DNA of 64,000 nt from Oscheius dolichura (lineage: Eukaryota > Nematoda > Chromadorea > Rhabditida > Rhabditidae): positions 2,852,001 to 2,916,000 of the forward strand of contig OW051497.1 of the NCBI GenBank assembly GCA_932521035.1. The letters run 5' to 3'. A program made the translations under genes and the position numbers. This document shows, in pieces, positions 46,292 to 58,232 of this stretch. Position 1 is the first letter of the stretch, and each line of letters starts with the position of its first letter. The notes below the pieces were generated by a model. That model made no database searches. It was not told the origin of the DNA and was given only the letters and a program-made list of their open reading frames with translations.

Positions 46292-46522
46292 ATGGAGCCT
46301 TTCTTCATAAACTATCGTAATGAGAAGCACAGCAACGTCAGTCTCCTGGGAGATTGGAATGAGTACGCCGATGAAAAGTTCTATAATTTAATTTTTCCGA
46401 AGGAGGGGAGAATACAGGATATGTGCAAAGTACTGGTTGAGGTAATGTTGTCCAGGATCGTCTTAGAGGTTCCGTTTTGGCCACCCACGACTGTTTATGG
46501 CTCAGTCTCAGGCAGATTATAG
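46292..46522 (+). CDS. candidate open frame, unrecognised
   Basis: An ATG 104 bp from, and divergent to, the kinase start opens MEPFFINYRNEKHSNVSLLG and continues to LIFPKEGRIQDMCKVLVE, where a possible donor (GTAATG) occurs. The first 50 codons look protein-like; the remainder may be intron. No downstream exon was identified. Confidence 0.25.
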   Translation: MEPFFINYRNEKHSNVSLLGDWNEYADEKFYNLIFPKEGRIQDMCKVLVEVMLSRIVLEVPFWPPTTVYGSVSGRL

Positions 46523-48612
46523 CCTAGCGATCGATAGCCGGTATGCAAGCGTAATTAGGGTAAAAACAGACGTTAATGCTTGATGCAGCTGTTTGACTCT
46601 GAGCAAAACATGCCCTACAAAGGATCATACAAGAGTCCAGGCATGTTTGCATTTAGACTATTATAAAAATGAGACAATAAGACACGCCTCAGTATAATAT
46701 ACGCTCTAGAAGGAGAAACAGAAAGTAGGCAACCGTTCTCTGACCAAAAATTGGCATGAGCTACTCAAGATAAAGACATGTGACGTCGAAAGAAGAACTG
46801 AAAGTTTTCCATCCAGCCTACGCAATGTGTATTGCGGCCTATTCGACCTAGCAGCTGTGGGGTGTGTGTGTTTAAAGGACTGCCGTTCGACAAAACCTAC
46901 TTTAGAATGGTTTTCTCTGGGGAATTAATAAATCTTTCATTATTTTTGTTATCTATATACTTTTTTTCCTTCCAAATGCCAAAAACAGCCTTATCTGAAT
47001 GCACTAAAGGTTCGACAACCAAAGATTTGACGTCCAGGCAGAAAGTCTAGCTAAACTTCCCCGTAAAACGAGATCTATATGGAACTTTATGGATACCGTA
47101 ACGGAGATAAAAGGATTTACTGCTTGAGAAGATAGAAAACAATTGCCTTTGCCGCTAACGTGGCCAGCATGTGATTGCTATACAGAGCGGGACCGAGAGA
47201 GAAAACCGTCACCTTTAAAGGGGTGTGTTACCGACTGAATGGGGGAGAGACGTCTAATTGGGGCTCTACATTGTCTTTTCTGGCCTATTCGACTGAGGTA
47301 AATGTATTTAGAAAGAAGATAATTCACTGAGGGGTTGAGAAAAGAGGAGCAAGTGGCAGTTACGCGGGAAGTATCCCTCTACTCACTATTAGGCGGAGTC
47401 TCGCCTGGTTGCAGGTCACTTCTGTTTACTTTTGTGTCCCGCATGGCAATTCAGCTGACCTCATTTCACTTGCCAAGCACACTCTAGTCCCTCTCTTGCT
47501 AACGATTAACCCTATCTTTTCTCTTTAATCCAATTACTAAAAAGGACGGATTTTCTTCGCGAGGGATATTAAAATCCGATTGGATCGCTATATTCTCACG
47601 ACGTGGAAGACATCTGCCTGGTTGTAGCTTTTCCTACACTTTATAGTTACCGTAACTCATTTTTATTTAGATATAACTGCGTGGGTTACAGTACTTGGTC
47701 GGCGTAGTGCTTTTCTTCCTCTTTTTTTTTCACTTTTGCCTGTTATTAAATACACCATTTATATTACTATTAATGAGGTAGTTTTCTTGGGCCGGGGAGT
47801 GCAAGTCGTCATTGTAGTTGGCGGTGAAAAGATCATGCAATAATTGTAGTTTAGCCTTCTAGATCCCTTAAGCATGTAGATGAACTGACCGTCGCATTCC
47901 GACTCCCGTAAAGTCAATGTTTTCAACCAATTTACTCAACAGACTACATAGCCTTTGTCAGCCGTTCACTCATATCGGCGGTTGAGACATCGCTAGGTGC
48001 CCTTAATGTATCGCTCGCTGGCAGTGAACACGCTTACTCAACGCCGGCCAACAGGCTACTCCCAATCAACTTTGTTAGCTGACAGGTGTTCGGAAAAGCT
48101 TTTCTAGCGTAATCGCGTCATTCACTGATTAGGAAGAAGATTGCTGGAACAAAAGCCGCAACCAAATCGTAGACAGGCTACTCCCAATCAACTTTGACAG
48201 AGCAGTCCTTGCATTTTTTTAAGAGAGAAAAAGCTAGCCCTAAACCGCAACGTGTTATCTTTTGTTCTAGAACCTGCGTTAACAGCTCTGTTTTACGGAT
48301 CGGTCAGTTTTGGGGGAGGAGCCAGAGACGCAGAGACTCGATTGAGGACCACCCGTGGTCGGCCATCACCGATATCCGGACGAACGCATTGTTCTCCTTC
48401 CAATCAATGCATGATTAGATCCAAGCCCTGCCAACAGTTTATGCAAAAATACTGACACATATGGCGCCGAGTAAACTTTTGATCACATTTTCCCGCTTGT
48501 TTACAGAAATGCAGGCAATTCCAACGCCCGCTTTCCGCCTCCTCCTGCCTATTCCTGTTTCCTTTTACTCTCTTTTCACCGTTTACCTTAAAATTTGTAT
48601 TTTTTAGATATA
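46523..48612. other. intergenic, no gene seen
   Basis: About 2 kb upstream of the Argonaute gene without a supported open frame. It contains the 24-bp repeat pair listed separately and ends with a TTTTTTAG acceptor 5 bp before the Argonaute start. Confidence 0.5.
48051..48196. repeat. 24-bp direct repeat pair
   Basis: ACAGGCTACTCCCAATCAAC plus TTTG occurs at 48051-48074 and identically at 48173-48196, 122 bp apart, in otherwise unique intergenic DNA. Confidence 0.85.
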
Positions 48613-51600
48613 ATGTTAAGTGTAGATGAAGGATATTGCCCTGGACGGCGAAGGTAGGACTAAATAAAAGCGTTTCCCCTGATCTTTCAGAGATACTGGT
48701 CAGTATGGCCCTTATCAAGAGAATACTCGCGGTAATTACAACGGAACTCGGGATGATAGGAGGTAAAAATTGCTCTATTCTTTTTTATCTACTTTTTTCA
48801 GTGAGCACAGCTACAGAAGGGACCCGGATCAACGTGAAGCTTATTCCAGCTCGCGTTCTTACACGAATGACGGCTGGCAGGCCAACTATGAACGGTCTAG
48901 AGATGCACATAATCAGTACGATCGACAGTATAACTATGATCAAAGGTATTTTTCCTTGTTGTAGTTAGAGGAACCCTCAGCCACCCGGGGAGCAGACTGG
49001 AATTTGTTGGGCTTTGGGAGAGAGATAGCGCAGGACAACGCAAGGAAATGATATTTCCCATTTTACATGTTTCGCTTTATTCAATTTATTTGAACAGATA
49101 AATTATTTTCGATAAGTAGGAAAAGAACGGTATAGGCGCTGCCGCGTTCAAGTTACAAATGCGTGCCAAAAGTGGAGGACGCTAGTGTGCAGTTGGCGAC
49201 GGAGCCATCGGGCCTTAGACGCGATCTCCGGGAGTTCCTTAAACACAATTGCTTTTAGAGAGCCGCTGGGAATATCAGCCAGCTCGGGATGGAACTATGC
49301 AGATCAGAGAAGCCGTGACTATTCCCGAAATAATGGACAGAACCAGTACCAGAACTCTTATGATCCCACGCGAAGGGATTCTCACGACTACCACTCGGGA
49401 TCCCGGGGAAATGGCACCGGCCAGCACGGCCCTCCTCAGGATTACAGAAATGGATATTCGGAGCGATACAGAGATGACAGGGAATACTATAGAGACAGGT
49501 GAGTCTTATAGGATAAACTTCAAATGTTGCCACAAATGCGTTTGTCTCGCAAATGGCAGGCTTACTCGTTAGAAAATCGCTCACAGTTTCCATAAAGAGA
49601 TCTTCAAACATTTTGCACTACTTCCGAAATAATTTCGTTTTATGGCCCTCGACGCTATCTTAAAGTACCGACAGCATGATAAACGAACAAAACAAACAGA
49701 AATTTCAAATTAACAACGCTTATTTAGAAACAACTACGACCAAAGGGATTATCAAGATGCCCCTTCCAACAGAAGAAACAATGTAGTAGACGACAGATAC
49801 TTCGGCAACTATGACCGGCACGTCAATAGGAGGGAGTATCGGGGGGAGTATCGGGATGAACAGTAATTGGTTTCTTTGTGTCTTGTAGTCGTAGTTTAGA
49901 TACAATAGACGCGGATACAATGATGGAGATGGCTATAACGAATATCAGTCGGAAGAGAATAGACGACGAAGCGGCTTCTACGCCAGCCAGTATACAGAAT
50001 ATTTTATTTATTTAAAATTATTTTAAGAGAATATGAGAGAGCCCGTGCCTTTGAAAGACAAATGGAAATGGAGTACTACGCCAGAATTAATCGGAATAAT
50101 TACCGGAATTCCCCTGACATGGACAACGAGTATAGACCGCATCCTGTTACCGCTGATGGGGACAGTGAATATAGACCGCCATCTCTTGAAGATATTGCTT
50201 CTGGGTAAATATATCTTGTGGAAATACGACTGATTTATTTAGACCGCGTAGGAACTACGACAGCCAAGAATCGACCGAGGAGCTTGACAGGCGCTTCAAC
50301 GAATACCAAAGGTCCTTTGAAGAAAATCCCGAAGGATTTTTCGAAAGACATGATTACTCCGGTTAGTCTAAGTTTTGAACAGAGTTAATTAGTAACAAAT
50401 TCAGACGATCCGGCATATAGAACATGGTTCGTTCATCAGAGGGCCAAAGCATTGGTGCAAGGCCTCATTGACACTGAAGAGGCAGAGAGATTACGCCTCC
50501 GTCCTGGTAGGAAGGTTATTCCTTCTTTTACCTATGCTTTTAGGAAGCGAAGAGCCTCCACAGCAGGCGGAAGCGAGAGAATTTTCTGAAGAGATGGAAA
50601 CCAGCAACAAACTCAACGTTTCTCCTGGTACAAAACTCTTTTTAATTATGTATTCTGCGTTTTTCAGAAACTTCAAGAAACACAAGAATGAGAGATCTGT
50701 CTGTGGATGCCCACTTGTCGCCAAGTCGATCTTCCCTCTCTGTAACTCCGACGTCTACCCCCTCTCCAACTCCTTCAGCATCAAATCAAACTGTTATTTA
50801 CCAACCAGCTCGAGAAGAATCCCCACAATTTCCCCGGCAGAAGAATGCCGGCGGAGAAGTCAATAACAACAAAGACGTCGAATCGTTAACTACCGCCATG
50901 CGATCGAATATCATTTCCGACCCTCCCAACAAGGAGCCGTCTTGGTCTAACGGCTATCAACAGGTGGTCCTTATTCTATGTTCTTTTTAACCCCTTTGTT
51001 TAGCAAAAGGAGCCAACCTGTTCGAAATACGCTGTACCGCAAGAGAAACTCATTACGACTGCCTCTATTCCAATGGCCAACAGGTCCGACAAAGAAATGG
51101 TCACCTTATGCACGAACATGTTTCCTCTTGTCGTAAAGAGGAAGACGGTTTACCTCTATGATGTGGCCGTAAAAGTGGTAGCCGCTGACGGGCGATCAAT
51201 TCGAATTTCTAAAAATGAAAGAGAAAAAGTGTAAGTTTTGGAGGTTTGCCTACGGACGCAACTATATTTTAGGCAGGGGAGATCTCAACGTGACGAAGTT
51301 TGTGTGGCAGCAATGAGAGCTGCTCTAGAGATGTATGGAATGATCCGCTCGGGAGAAGCATCCATTTATGATGGTGGAGCCAAATTGTATTGCTCTGAAG
51401 GCCTTCTCGCTGTGCTGAAACCGGTTGGTTCTACTTCCATTCTTTCTTGTTGCCTACTGTAATACGAGGAACAGTACGAACTTTCAGCATTCTAGTGTAC
51501 TTCAAGTGTCCGTCTCGTCCCTGCCCGCCAACATTGTCAGTATCATCGATATGCCCCATGCCGAGAACGTGGTTATCGAATTCGGCCGAGAAAATCAATT

Positions 51601-54469
51601 CAACCTCCTGGATTACAAGGAAACCGCTAGCAACAAGGATGCGCACAATAAAAGCAAGCCGTATCAGCAATTCTTTGATGTCCTAACGAGTGAGCCTGCC
51701 CTTGCCAGGTACCATCTTCAATTTAACCATTTACTTATCAATTTTAGTGGAAAATTCACGGCTTTCTGTAATGGGAATCTATTTGCTAAGGATGCTCGAG
51801 GAACATATGTTGGAAATGGGCAAGAGACTTTTGAGGGAATTAAAAAAGGAATTGCCTTTATTAGTCCGAAGAAGTTGGGAATGGTTCCGGCTCTTGTCCT
51901 TGATTGTAAGATTTTCGTCTCTCCATCTCTAAAGTTATTTTTTTAGCTTTTGTTGGCCATTTCTTCGTATCTCAGAATGCTGTTAAAACTGTTTGTGATA
52001 TGCTGGGTGTTGATTGGAGAAGGGAGAATATGTTGTTCCCATTTGGAAATGAAATTTTTTTCTGGATTAACGCAAAAGTTAAAGGTAGTTCTAGCCTCTT
52101 ACAATTTCAAATCGAGTTATTTTCAGGAATAAGATTTACAATCAATACGGATAAAAACAAAAAGACGACATTTGTCGCCACGGGACTCTCAAAATCTTCC
52201 ATTGACTGTCTTCATGAAACGGATGTCACGTAAGTGTTTTCTGATTATTTATTTTAATGTGGGGTTTTAGCGGACGATCTCATCCCGTACTCAAGGCTGC
52301 CAGATTCGCAGATGCGGATATCACTCGAGTTCGAAAACATTGGCCTGCCGTTGAGTTGCGCGTTAAGGTTGGAGAAAGGTAGGTTACTGTTCTAAATTAT
52401 TACAATATTCAGAAAAGTATACAAATAGTCAGAAATAACAATACTTTTAGAACAAACACAATGTATTATCCATTGGAGTTTTTGACTGTGGCTAAACATC
52501 AGACTGTTCCTATTGAGCGACCCGACAACGTCCCTGTAAGTTTATCCTCTAATTCTTTTGATTAATTTCATTTACAGGTTAAAATAAGGAGAGTCCAGGA
52601 AAGATTCGAAGCAATCTCCGGGATGGTCAACGCGCTCAACCTGCAGAGCTCTAGCCCGTATAGTCAAATCACGCAGGCGTTTGGAGTTTCGGTCTCTTCC
52701 AAGCCGCTGAAGGTCGAGGCGATAAAGAGAGCCTTACCTGGTGTATCGTTTAAAGGAGGCGTTGTAATGCCAGACAAGAAAAATGTTAGTTTAATCTCTG
52801 CTTTTTGACCTATTCTTGTCTTTAGGCCGACTTCCATATGCAAGCCTACTCCCAGCCCGCTTCGATCGGGGACATCATCGTCTGCCACGACTGCTCGGCT
52901 GATATAGTCAAGCAAATGGCTGACAGATTGGACGGGGAGGCTCGAGCTCTTGGAATGAAAATAAATCGATGGCACTACCTAGACGTGACAAAATGCCAGA
53001 GCATAATAGAAAAAATCGTCACTGCTTTTTCTCATGTTGACCAAGCGAAACAGATGGGAGACATTGGAGAGAACCCTGTCATATTTTATGTCGATGACGG
53101 AGATGTTAAAAGCCACCGTAAGGATATTCTTTTACTATTGCAAATAGTTTTCAGAATTGCTTAAATACTTTGAACGGAAATATTTAATAATATCACAACA
53201 TCTGACGACAGAGATTGCCGAAAAGCTCGTGCACGGAAAGACATCTAGAATTAACGTCCTCAACAAGTTGAATTGCAAAGTCGGAGGTTGCAATTATTCT
53301 GTTGTCCCGGACAAATACTCGTACGCGTCTCCCCTTATACCATAAATATTGTTTAATTTAAGAAAACACGAGTGGATAACAAATGGGAAATCTCTGATCA
53401 TTGGCTATGACGTCGCTCATCCAACAGGTCACGGTAGAGGCGAAGTGATAAATGCGACGAGCGTCATAGGCGTGAGTTCTATTTTTTTAAAGATTTGGCC
53501 TGGTCTGTGTTCAGTTTAGCTACAATGGAATTGAGAACCCTGAATCATTTGTGGGGGACTACCACTACCAGCTCCCGAGACACGAAATGGTGGATGATCA
53601 CGTCCTTATCGGCAGAATGCAATGGATGCTGGCTGGCTTCCTCAAGCATCGTCAGCTCCCTGAGAATATTTTCATTATCAGAGACGGTGTCTCGGAAGGG
53701 CAGTATAATATGGTAACTCCTTGAACTTCTCTATTTTAATTCCCTTGTTCAGGTCTTGAATGGAGAATTTCGAGCAATCAAGCAAGGAGTCGAAGAATTC
53801 AAGAAGTCGAATGCCGGGAAGATTTCTGGTATCGAGAGCTGGCAGCCAAAATACGCTTTGGTCGTTGTGTGCAAACGACACAACAAACGATTCGCCGTGG
53901 AGGCAAAGGACGGTATCTTTTCAAACGCTCTTCCCGGGACAGTGGTAGACGACGAGGCTGTTCGGAAGGACATGACTCACTTTTACTTGTTGCCGCATAA
54001 AGCATATCAGGTAGCTTTCCCATTTCATATCTTATAAAGGGAGATACTTACAGGGAACGGCAAAGCTTCCGTCTTACCATATCCTGCTGTATGAACTAGA
54101 TCAGAAGAACCAAGACCAGTTACAGTCGATGCTCTTGGCCTTATCGTTCAACCACCAGGTAACCAATACCTTGAAGACCTTGTTAATGCCAGTTCATTTA
54201 AGATATCGCAAAATTCTACTAGCCTGCCGGAACCCGTCTACCAAGCTGATGAATGGGCCAAAAGAGGACACGAGAACTTCAAAGTGTTCAAGTAGGTTCC
54301 TCTAATTTATGCTTTCTAAAATATATTTCCTAGGGAACTGGAAGAGCTGCCTCGAGTTTCCAAATGGAACCCAACTGTTCATGACTCGGCCCCAATTGAT
54401 TATGAACGTCTTACTGGCATACTTTGCTACCGTGGAACACAGTTGGAGAGTTTCCGCCTCAATGCATGA
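48613..54469 (+). CDS. Argonaute protein with long RG/Tyr-rich N-terminus
   Basis: About twenty exons join from ATG at 48613 (MLSVDEGYCPGRRR) to TGA at 54469, well over 1000 residues. The first 350 to 440 residues are disordered and rich in Tyr, Arg, Asn and Asp with scattered RG and GR pairs (DYHSGSRGNGTGQHG, REYRGEYRDE), then a Ser/Pro/Thr stretch. The N domain follows (FPLVVKRKTVYLYDVAVKVV), then linker 1, a PAZ-like region ending MYYPLEFLTVAKHQTV, and linker 2 (ALNLQSSSPYSQITQAFGVS). The MID guide-binding pocket is recognisable: YFERKYLIISQHL and NKLNCKVGGCNYSV (Tyr, Lys, Gln, Lys). The PIWI domain carries IIGYDVAHP, RHEMVDD, IIRDGVSEGQ and EPVYQADEWAKRG, i.e. Asp, Glu, Asp and, where AGO proteins have His, Asp. 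It binds small RNAs. Similarity of tone is to nematode WAGO/CSR-1-type proteins; the exact clade needs a tree. Confidence 0.92.
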
Positions 54470-54489
54470 TTTTTTCATGTCCATTTCGT

Positions 54490-54695
54490 GTTTTGTTACT
54501 TTCTATCAGGTGTTGATTATAGTTTGGTACTGTACATTTACGTGCAATCTTTACATGGGTGATATAAGCTTTATCCCGGAAAATTTAACCCTGTTTTGTT
54601 ACTTTCTATCTGGTGTTGATTATAGTTTGGTACTGTACATTTACGTGCAATCTTTACATGGGTGATATAAGCTTTATCCCGGAAAATTTAACCCT
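54490..54695 (+). repeat. 103-bp tandem duplication in the Argonaute 3-prime UTR
   Basis: 54490-54592 and 54593-54695 are two head-to-tail copies of 103 bp that differ at a single base (TCAGG versus TCTGG). The pair lies between the Argonaute stop (54469) and the AATAAA at 54785. Confidence 0.95.
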
Positions 54696-54784
54696 ACGTC
54701 ATTATCTCTCATCAGGCTTTCCAAATTGGAAATGTTCATGAAAATGTTCCCTATTCATATCGGTGTTTTCTTCCCATTCCATCG

Positions 54785-54790
54785 AATAAA
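54785..54790 (+). terminator. poly(A) signal AATAAA
   Basis: First AATAAA after the Argonaute stop codon, about 315 bp downstream; implies a long 3-prime UTR by nematode standards. Confidence 0.5.
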
Positions 54791-55433
54791 TTTATTGGTG
54801 TTACTTGAGTGGACAGGAAGAAAGCTTGACCTTTGAAAAAATTACAGATAAATGAGGCAAAGCAGTAGGAGGACAACAATTATTGGCAAGAGAGTGCTCG
54901 AGGGTCGTCCATACACTCATCAAAAGGGGTAGAAGATAAAGGGAAGATAAAGGGACGTAGTCAAGATATGGTCTTCCCGCGGTAATCCAAGTACTGGAAA
55001 CGGCAAGACTCATCTCTAAATACCCCCAAAGTTCTGTAGACGTAGTACTATCATCACATTCTTGAGCCCATTCTGTTGTTGCCTGTTCCGTCTTATAACC
55101 ATGGCTAAGTGCCATTTATCCTGGAAAGGACCCGGCTTCCGTTTTTAGTAAATCTCCACATAGTTGGTATGAAATTGGGGTGCTGCCGCGGTCAAGTCGG
55201 TCGCCCCCGTATCGCGCCAATCGATAAGTTTCGGCGGCGCTCGCTATTTCGAACACGGCTCGCCTAGCCACCCGGCATCTCGCCCACTGCCGATCGATCT
55301 GCTGCATTGCCGCATTTTACTTTCGAGATCTGAAGCAAATTTCGACGTCTACAAGCCGAGTAGACGCCCATAATACAGGTAATATTAAAGAATTTTCTTT
55401 TATTGCTTTTGTTTGTTTAGAAATAAATTCAGG
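54791..55433. other. intergenic; GC-rich block upstream of the hAT-derived gene
   Basis: A GC-rich block at about 55180-55310 gives minus-strand open frames (55307-55116, then 55115-54801) that have no splice or family support. It probably contains the promoter of the hAT-derived gene. No terminal inverted repeat was recognised. Confidence 0.45.
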
Positions 55434-57665
55434 ATGGTCTCCAAATACAGTAAATACTATGGTACCGACAAATATGACCCTACAAGACTGGTCTGCTTAA
55501 CTTGCAATGTTAGCATGAAGAAGGCTCCTCGTAATGCCACTTCTGGACTACGTCGACACTTGGCAACACACCATAAGGAACAGTATATTGAGGTAGGCAT
55601 TCTGTTTATTTTGAAGACTAGAAAATGTTTAGCTAACCAAGATTGACGAGTTGAAGGCTGTCGTAATGACTGAAGAGGCTCAGAAAAATCTACAACTATG
55701 TAAGGACGTTATGATGGAAGAGGCCCAGCGCACTTTGGCAATGTGTCAGGAATCCGTAGGAGAACAGGTAACAGTAATTTCTGGTTAATCTATAATCTAT
55801 TAGCTTAACCTTGACTCCATTTGTTCTCAATGGTCCGCAACGGAAAGCGAAGAACCTTGTCAACTGAATAAAGCCGTCTTGAGGTGTATCGTCGAAGAAG
55901 GCCTTCCTGTCTCCTTTCTGGACAGTGCAGCGGCGCAGGATTTGCTCAGTCTAGCAACTAATGGCCAGTATAAGTAAGTACTTTCCAATTATTTTTACTC
56001 TATTTTAGTTTACCATCCAGCAGCCATTTCACAGCTCTAGAAATCCCGGAAGCATATGAAAAACTGAAGAGGGTGATTCTCAATGCTATCAAGGAATGCC
56101 CTTCCGTTTCTCTAACCGTAAGAGGATTGCCAAAGAAAGACCGCTCTTCTCCCAGTTTACTGGGGGTATCTGGTAAGGCACTCTCTTTCCCTTTTTATTG
56201 TCTTCAGCTCACTGGCTCACCGACGATTTCGAAAGGAAAAACGCATTCATTGGAACGTTCTCGGTAGCTGCTTACGTTGAGGGTTCGGTCGACTTTGTGG
56301 AGCGAAGCTTGAACGATTTTGATATTCCAAGAGTCAAAGTTCGCTGTCTTACGAGAACAGTGGAAGATGTCATTCATCCCGAATTTAGCGCCCATAACGT
56401 TCCCTGTTTTGACCAGATGCTGCATCAAGTAACGCTTTTCGCTGATTAATGATTATTGCGTTTATTTTTCAGTGTGCCGGGATGCTACAGTGCAATATCG
56501 ATAACTGGAGATTTACGTTTTTCCATCTTCAAGATATCTGCAAATTCTTACAAGAATCGAAATTGGCCAAAGAAGACTACATAATATGTCTACAGCTAGC
56601 CGACTTGTGCAACTTTCCCTCTAAAGTGAGCGCTTTACAGTCATTTTTTAATCTAAAATATCTTAATAGGGCTCTAGTGATTCTTGGGAGTCAACATACC
56701 AACTCTGTGAACGTTTTTTGGATGCCAAATCCGTCGTAGAGCATCTTCTTGTCAAATATGCGAATTTGCCTAAGCTGACGGACAAGGATTGGAAGAATAT
56801 TGAAATGGCAAAGAAGCTGATGAAGCCATTTTGTGATGCCTCTAAAGTCACTCATTATTCTGATTCTGCTCCAATCTCGGTGATAATCCCTTTTGTACGA
56901 GTTCTGCTGATGGGATTTGAAGTGAACAAAAAGGATAGCCCGGATAGGTTCGTGCTATTCTTCTTTCCCATCTCCATTTTTCAGTCAGCGTCTTTTTAAC
57001 CAGATGACCTCTGCAGTAAGCCCGTATCTTAAGATGGAGGAACTTCAGATCGCGGCTGTTCTGGACCCACGGTTCAAATTAAATTTTCTATTAGACGAGG
57101 ATACCGCTCCTGTAAAGGTAGGATTTTCTTTTACTAGTTTAAATGACTTTTTTACTATTTAGGAAAAGATTCTAAAACACGCAGCAGCTCTCGCTTGCAA
57201 AGGGAAGCAAAATACCACTCTGGGACTCGGCTTACATCAGGTCAAAAGCGAGCCAGACCCACACTTTGGGTGGGAGGCCCCTGGTACAAGAAATGTGTAT
57301 GGATATGGTGACATCCCCGAACCCTCTACAATAGCCAGTAGTGTAAGTAAATAAGATTTGCTTTGATAACTCATTTGAAGGAAGTTGAACCGTATCTATC
57401 TGAAAAGTGGAACATGAACAAGGGGCCGTTGGTCTATTGGCAACAGAACAAGCACCGCTTCCCAATTCTCACACAGCTAGTTAGGGAATATCTCTGTTCC
57501 CCACCGAATACCTCGGATACAGAGCGTCTACTCTCTCCCGCCAAAGTGTTTCTGTCTACTACGAATAGCGAAACGCTTCCAGACACCCTTGAAAAATTGT
57601 TGTTTTTAAAAGTTAACAGCACACTTTTCCCTGCTCATTATAATAGTGATTTCAATATTTTCTAA
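55434..57665 (+). CDS. hAT transposase-derived protein with BED finger, catalytic residues lost
   Basis: At least ten exons join in phase (55434-55592, 55633-55767, 55804-55973, 56009-56172, 56208-56429, 56473-56625, 56670 onward, to 57665). The N-terminus is a BED zinc finger: LVCLTCNVSMKK then LRRHLATHH (C2-H2). A hAT core follows: VLRCIVEEGLPVSFLD, AHWLTDDFERKNAF, HNVPCFDQMLHQCAG, IAAVLDPRFKLNFL, and the C-terminal dimerisation segment YWQQNKHRFPILTQLVREYL followed by SDTERLLSPAK. At the expected DDE positions the Asp are missing: VSLTVRGLP stands where hAT proteins read T-x-D-x-W, RCLTRTVEDV where they read T-D-N, and the Glu after KPF is replaced (KPFCDAS). Introns are standard host-type, and an AATAAA follows. 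This looks like a domesticated, DNA-binding but catalytically dead transposase rather than a mobile copy. Confidence 0.88.
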
Positions 57666-57714
57666 TTTGTTTTTTGTGATAACTTGTCAAACCGGTGTCA
57701 ACACCTGTATTATA

Positions 57715-57720
57715 AATAAA
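57715..57720 (+). terminator. poly(A) signal AATAAA
   Basis: AATAAA 50 bp after the stop of the hAT-derived gene. Confidence 0.65.
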
Positions 57721-58232
57721 ACTTGTAATTTAGCCTTAATTTATCTTCTAGTCTCGTTTTAATATCCTTTGCGTCGATGTTTTCGATTCGGCGCAGCAAA
57801 GGATATCCTCGAGTTTACATTATCTGATAACGATATAGCCTGTAGACAATTCGCCCAATTTGTCTTTCTCCCAAGACATTCTTTTCACATTGTCACCATT
57901 TTTAATGTACTGTTTTTTTTAAAACGAGCATCAGATTCAGACAGGTTTTAGTGCAAATTATGCGTTTCTTCGCTTCAAAGAGCTTTGTTTAATGGAAAAA
58001 ATCATCCTTGTTGTTTAACTCGTATTCCGTTTTGTTTTTGGTAGGATGGTTCCATTCTGAAGCGCCCAGCGAGCAGCTGGCTTTTTGTTTTTTGCACGGT
58101 CAAAATCAATAAACACACAAGCAAAGCAAAAACGCAACATCCGAAAACAGCGTCATACTTTATATTCCATTTGTTATTCTTTAATTATCTGAATTTTGTA
58201 ATTTACTCAAAAATCTAAGCTTTTCGTTTCAG
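57721..58232. other. intergenic, T-rich, no gene seen
   Basis: T-rich sequence between two same-strand genes, ending in the TTTCGTTTCAG leader acceptor directly before the MED27 start codon. Confidence 0.5.

Noticed and set aside
54801-55307. Adjacent minus-strand open frames upstream of the hAT-derived gene
   Set aside because: They lie in a GC-rich promoter-like block, abut head to tail with a stop between them, and show no splice or family support.
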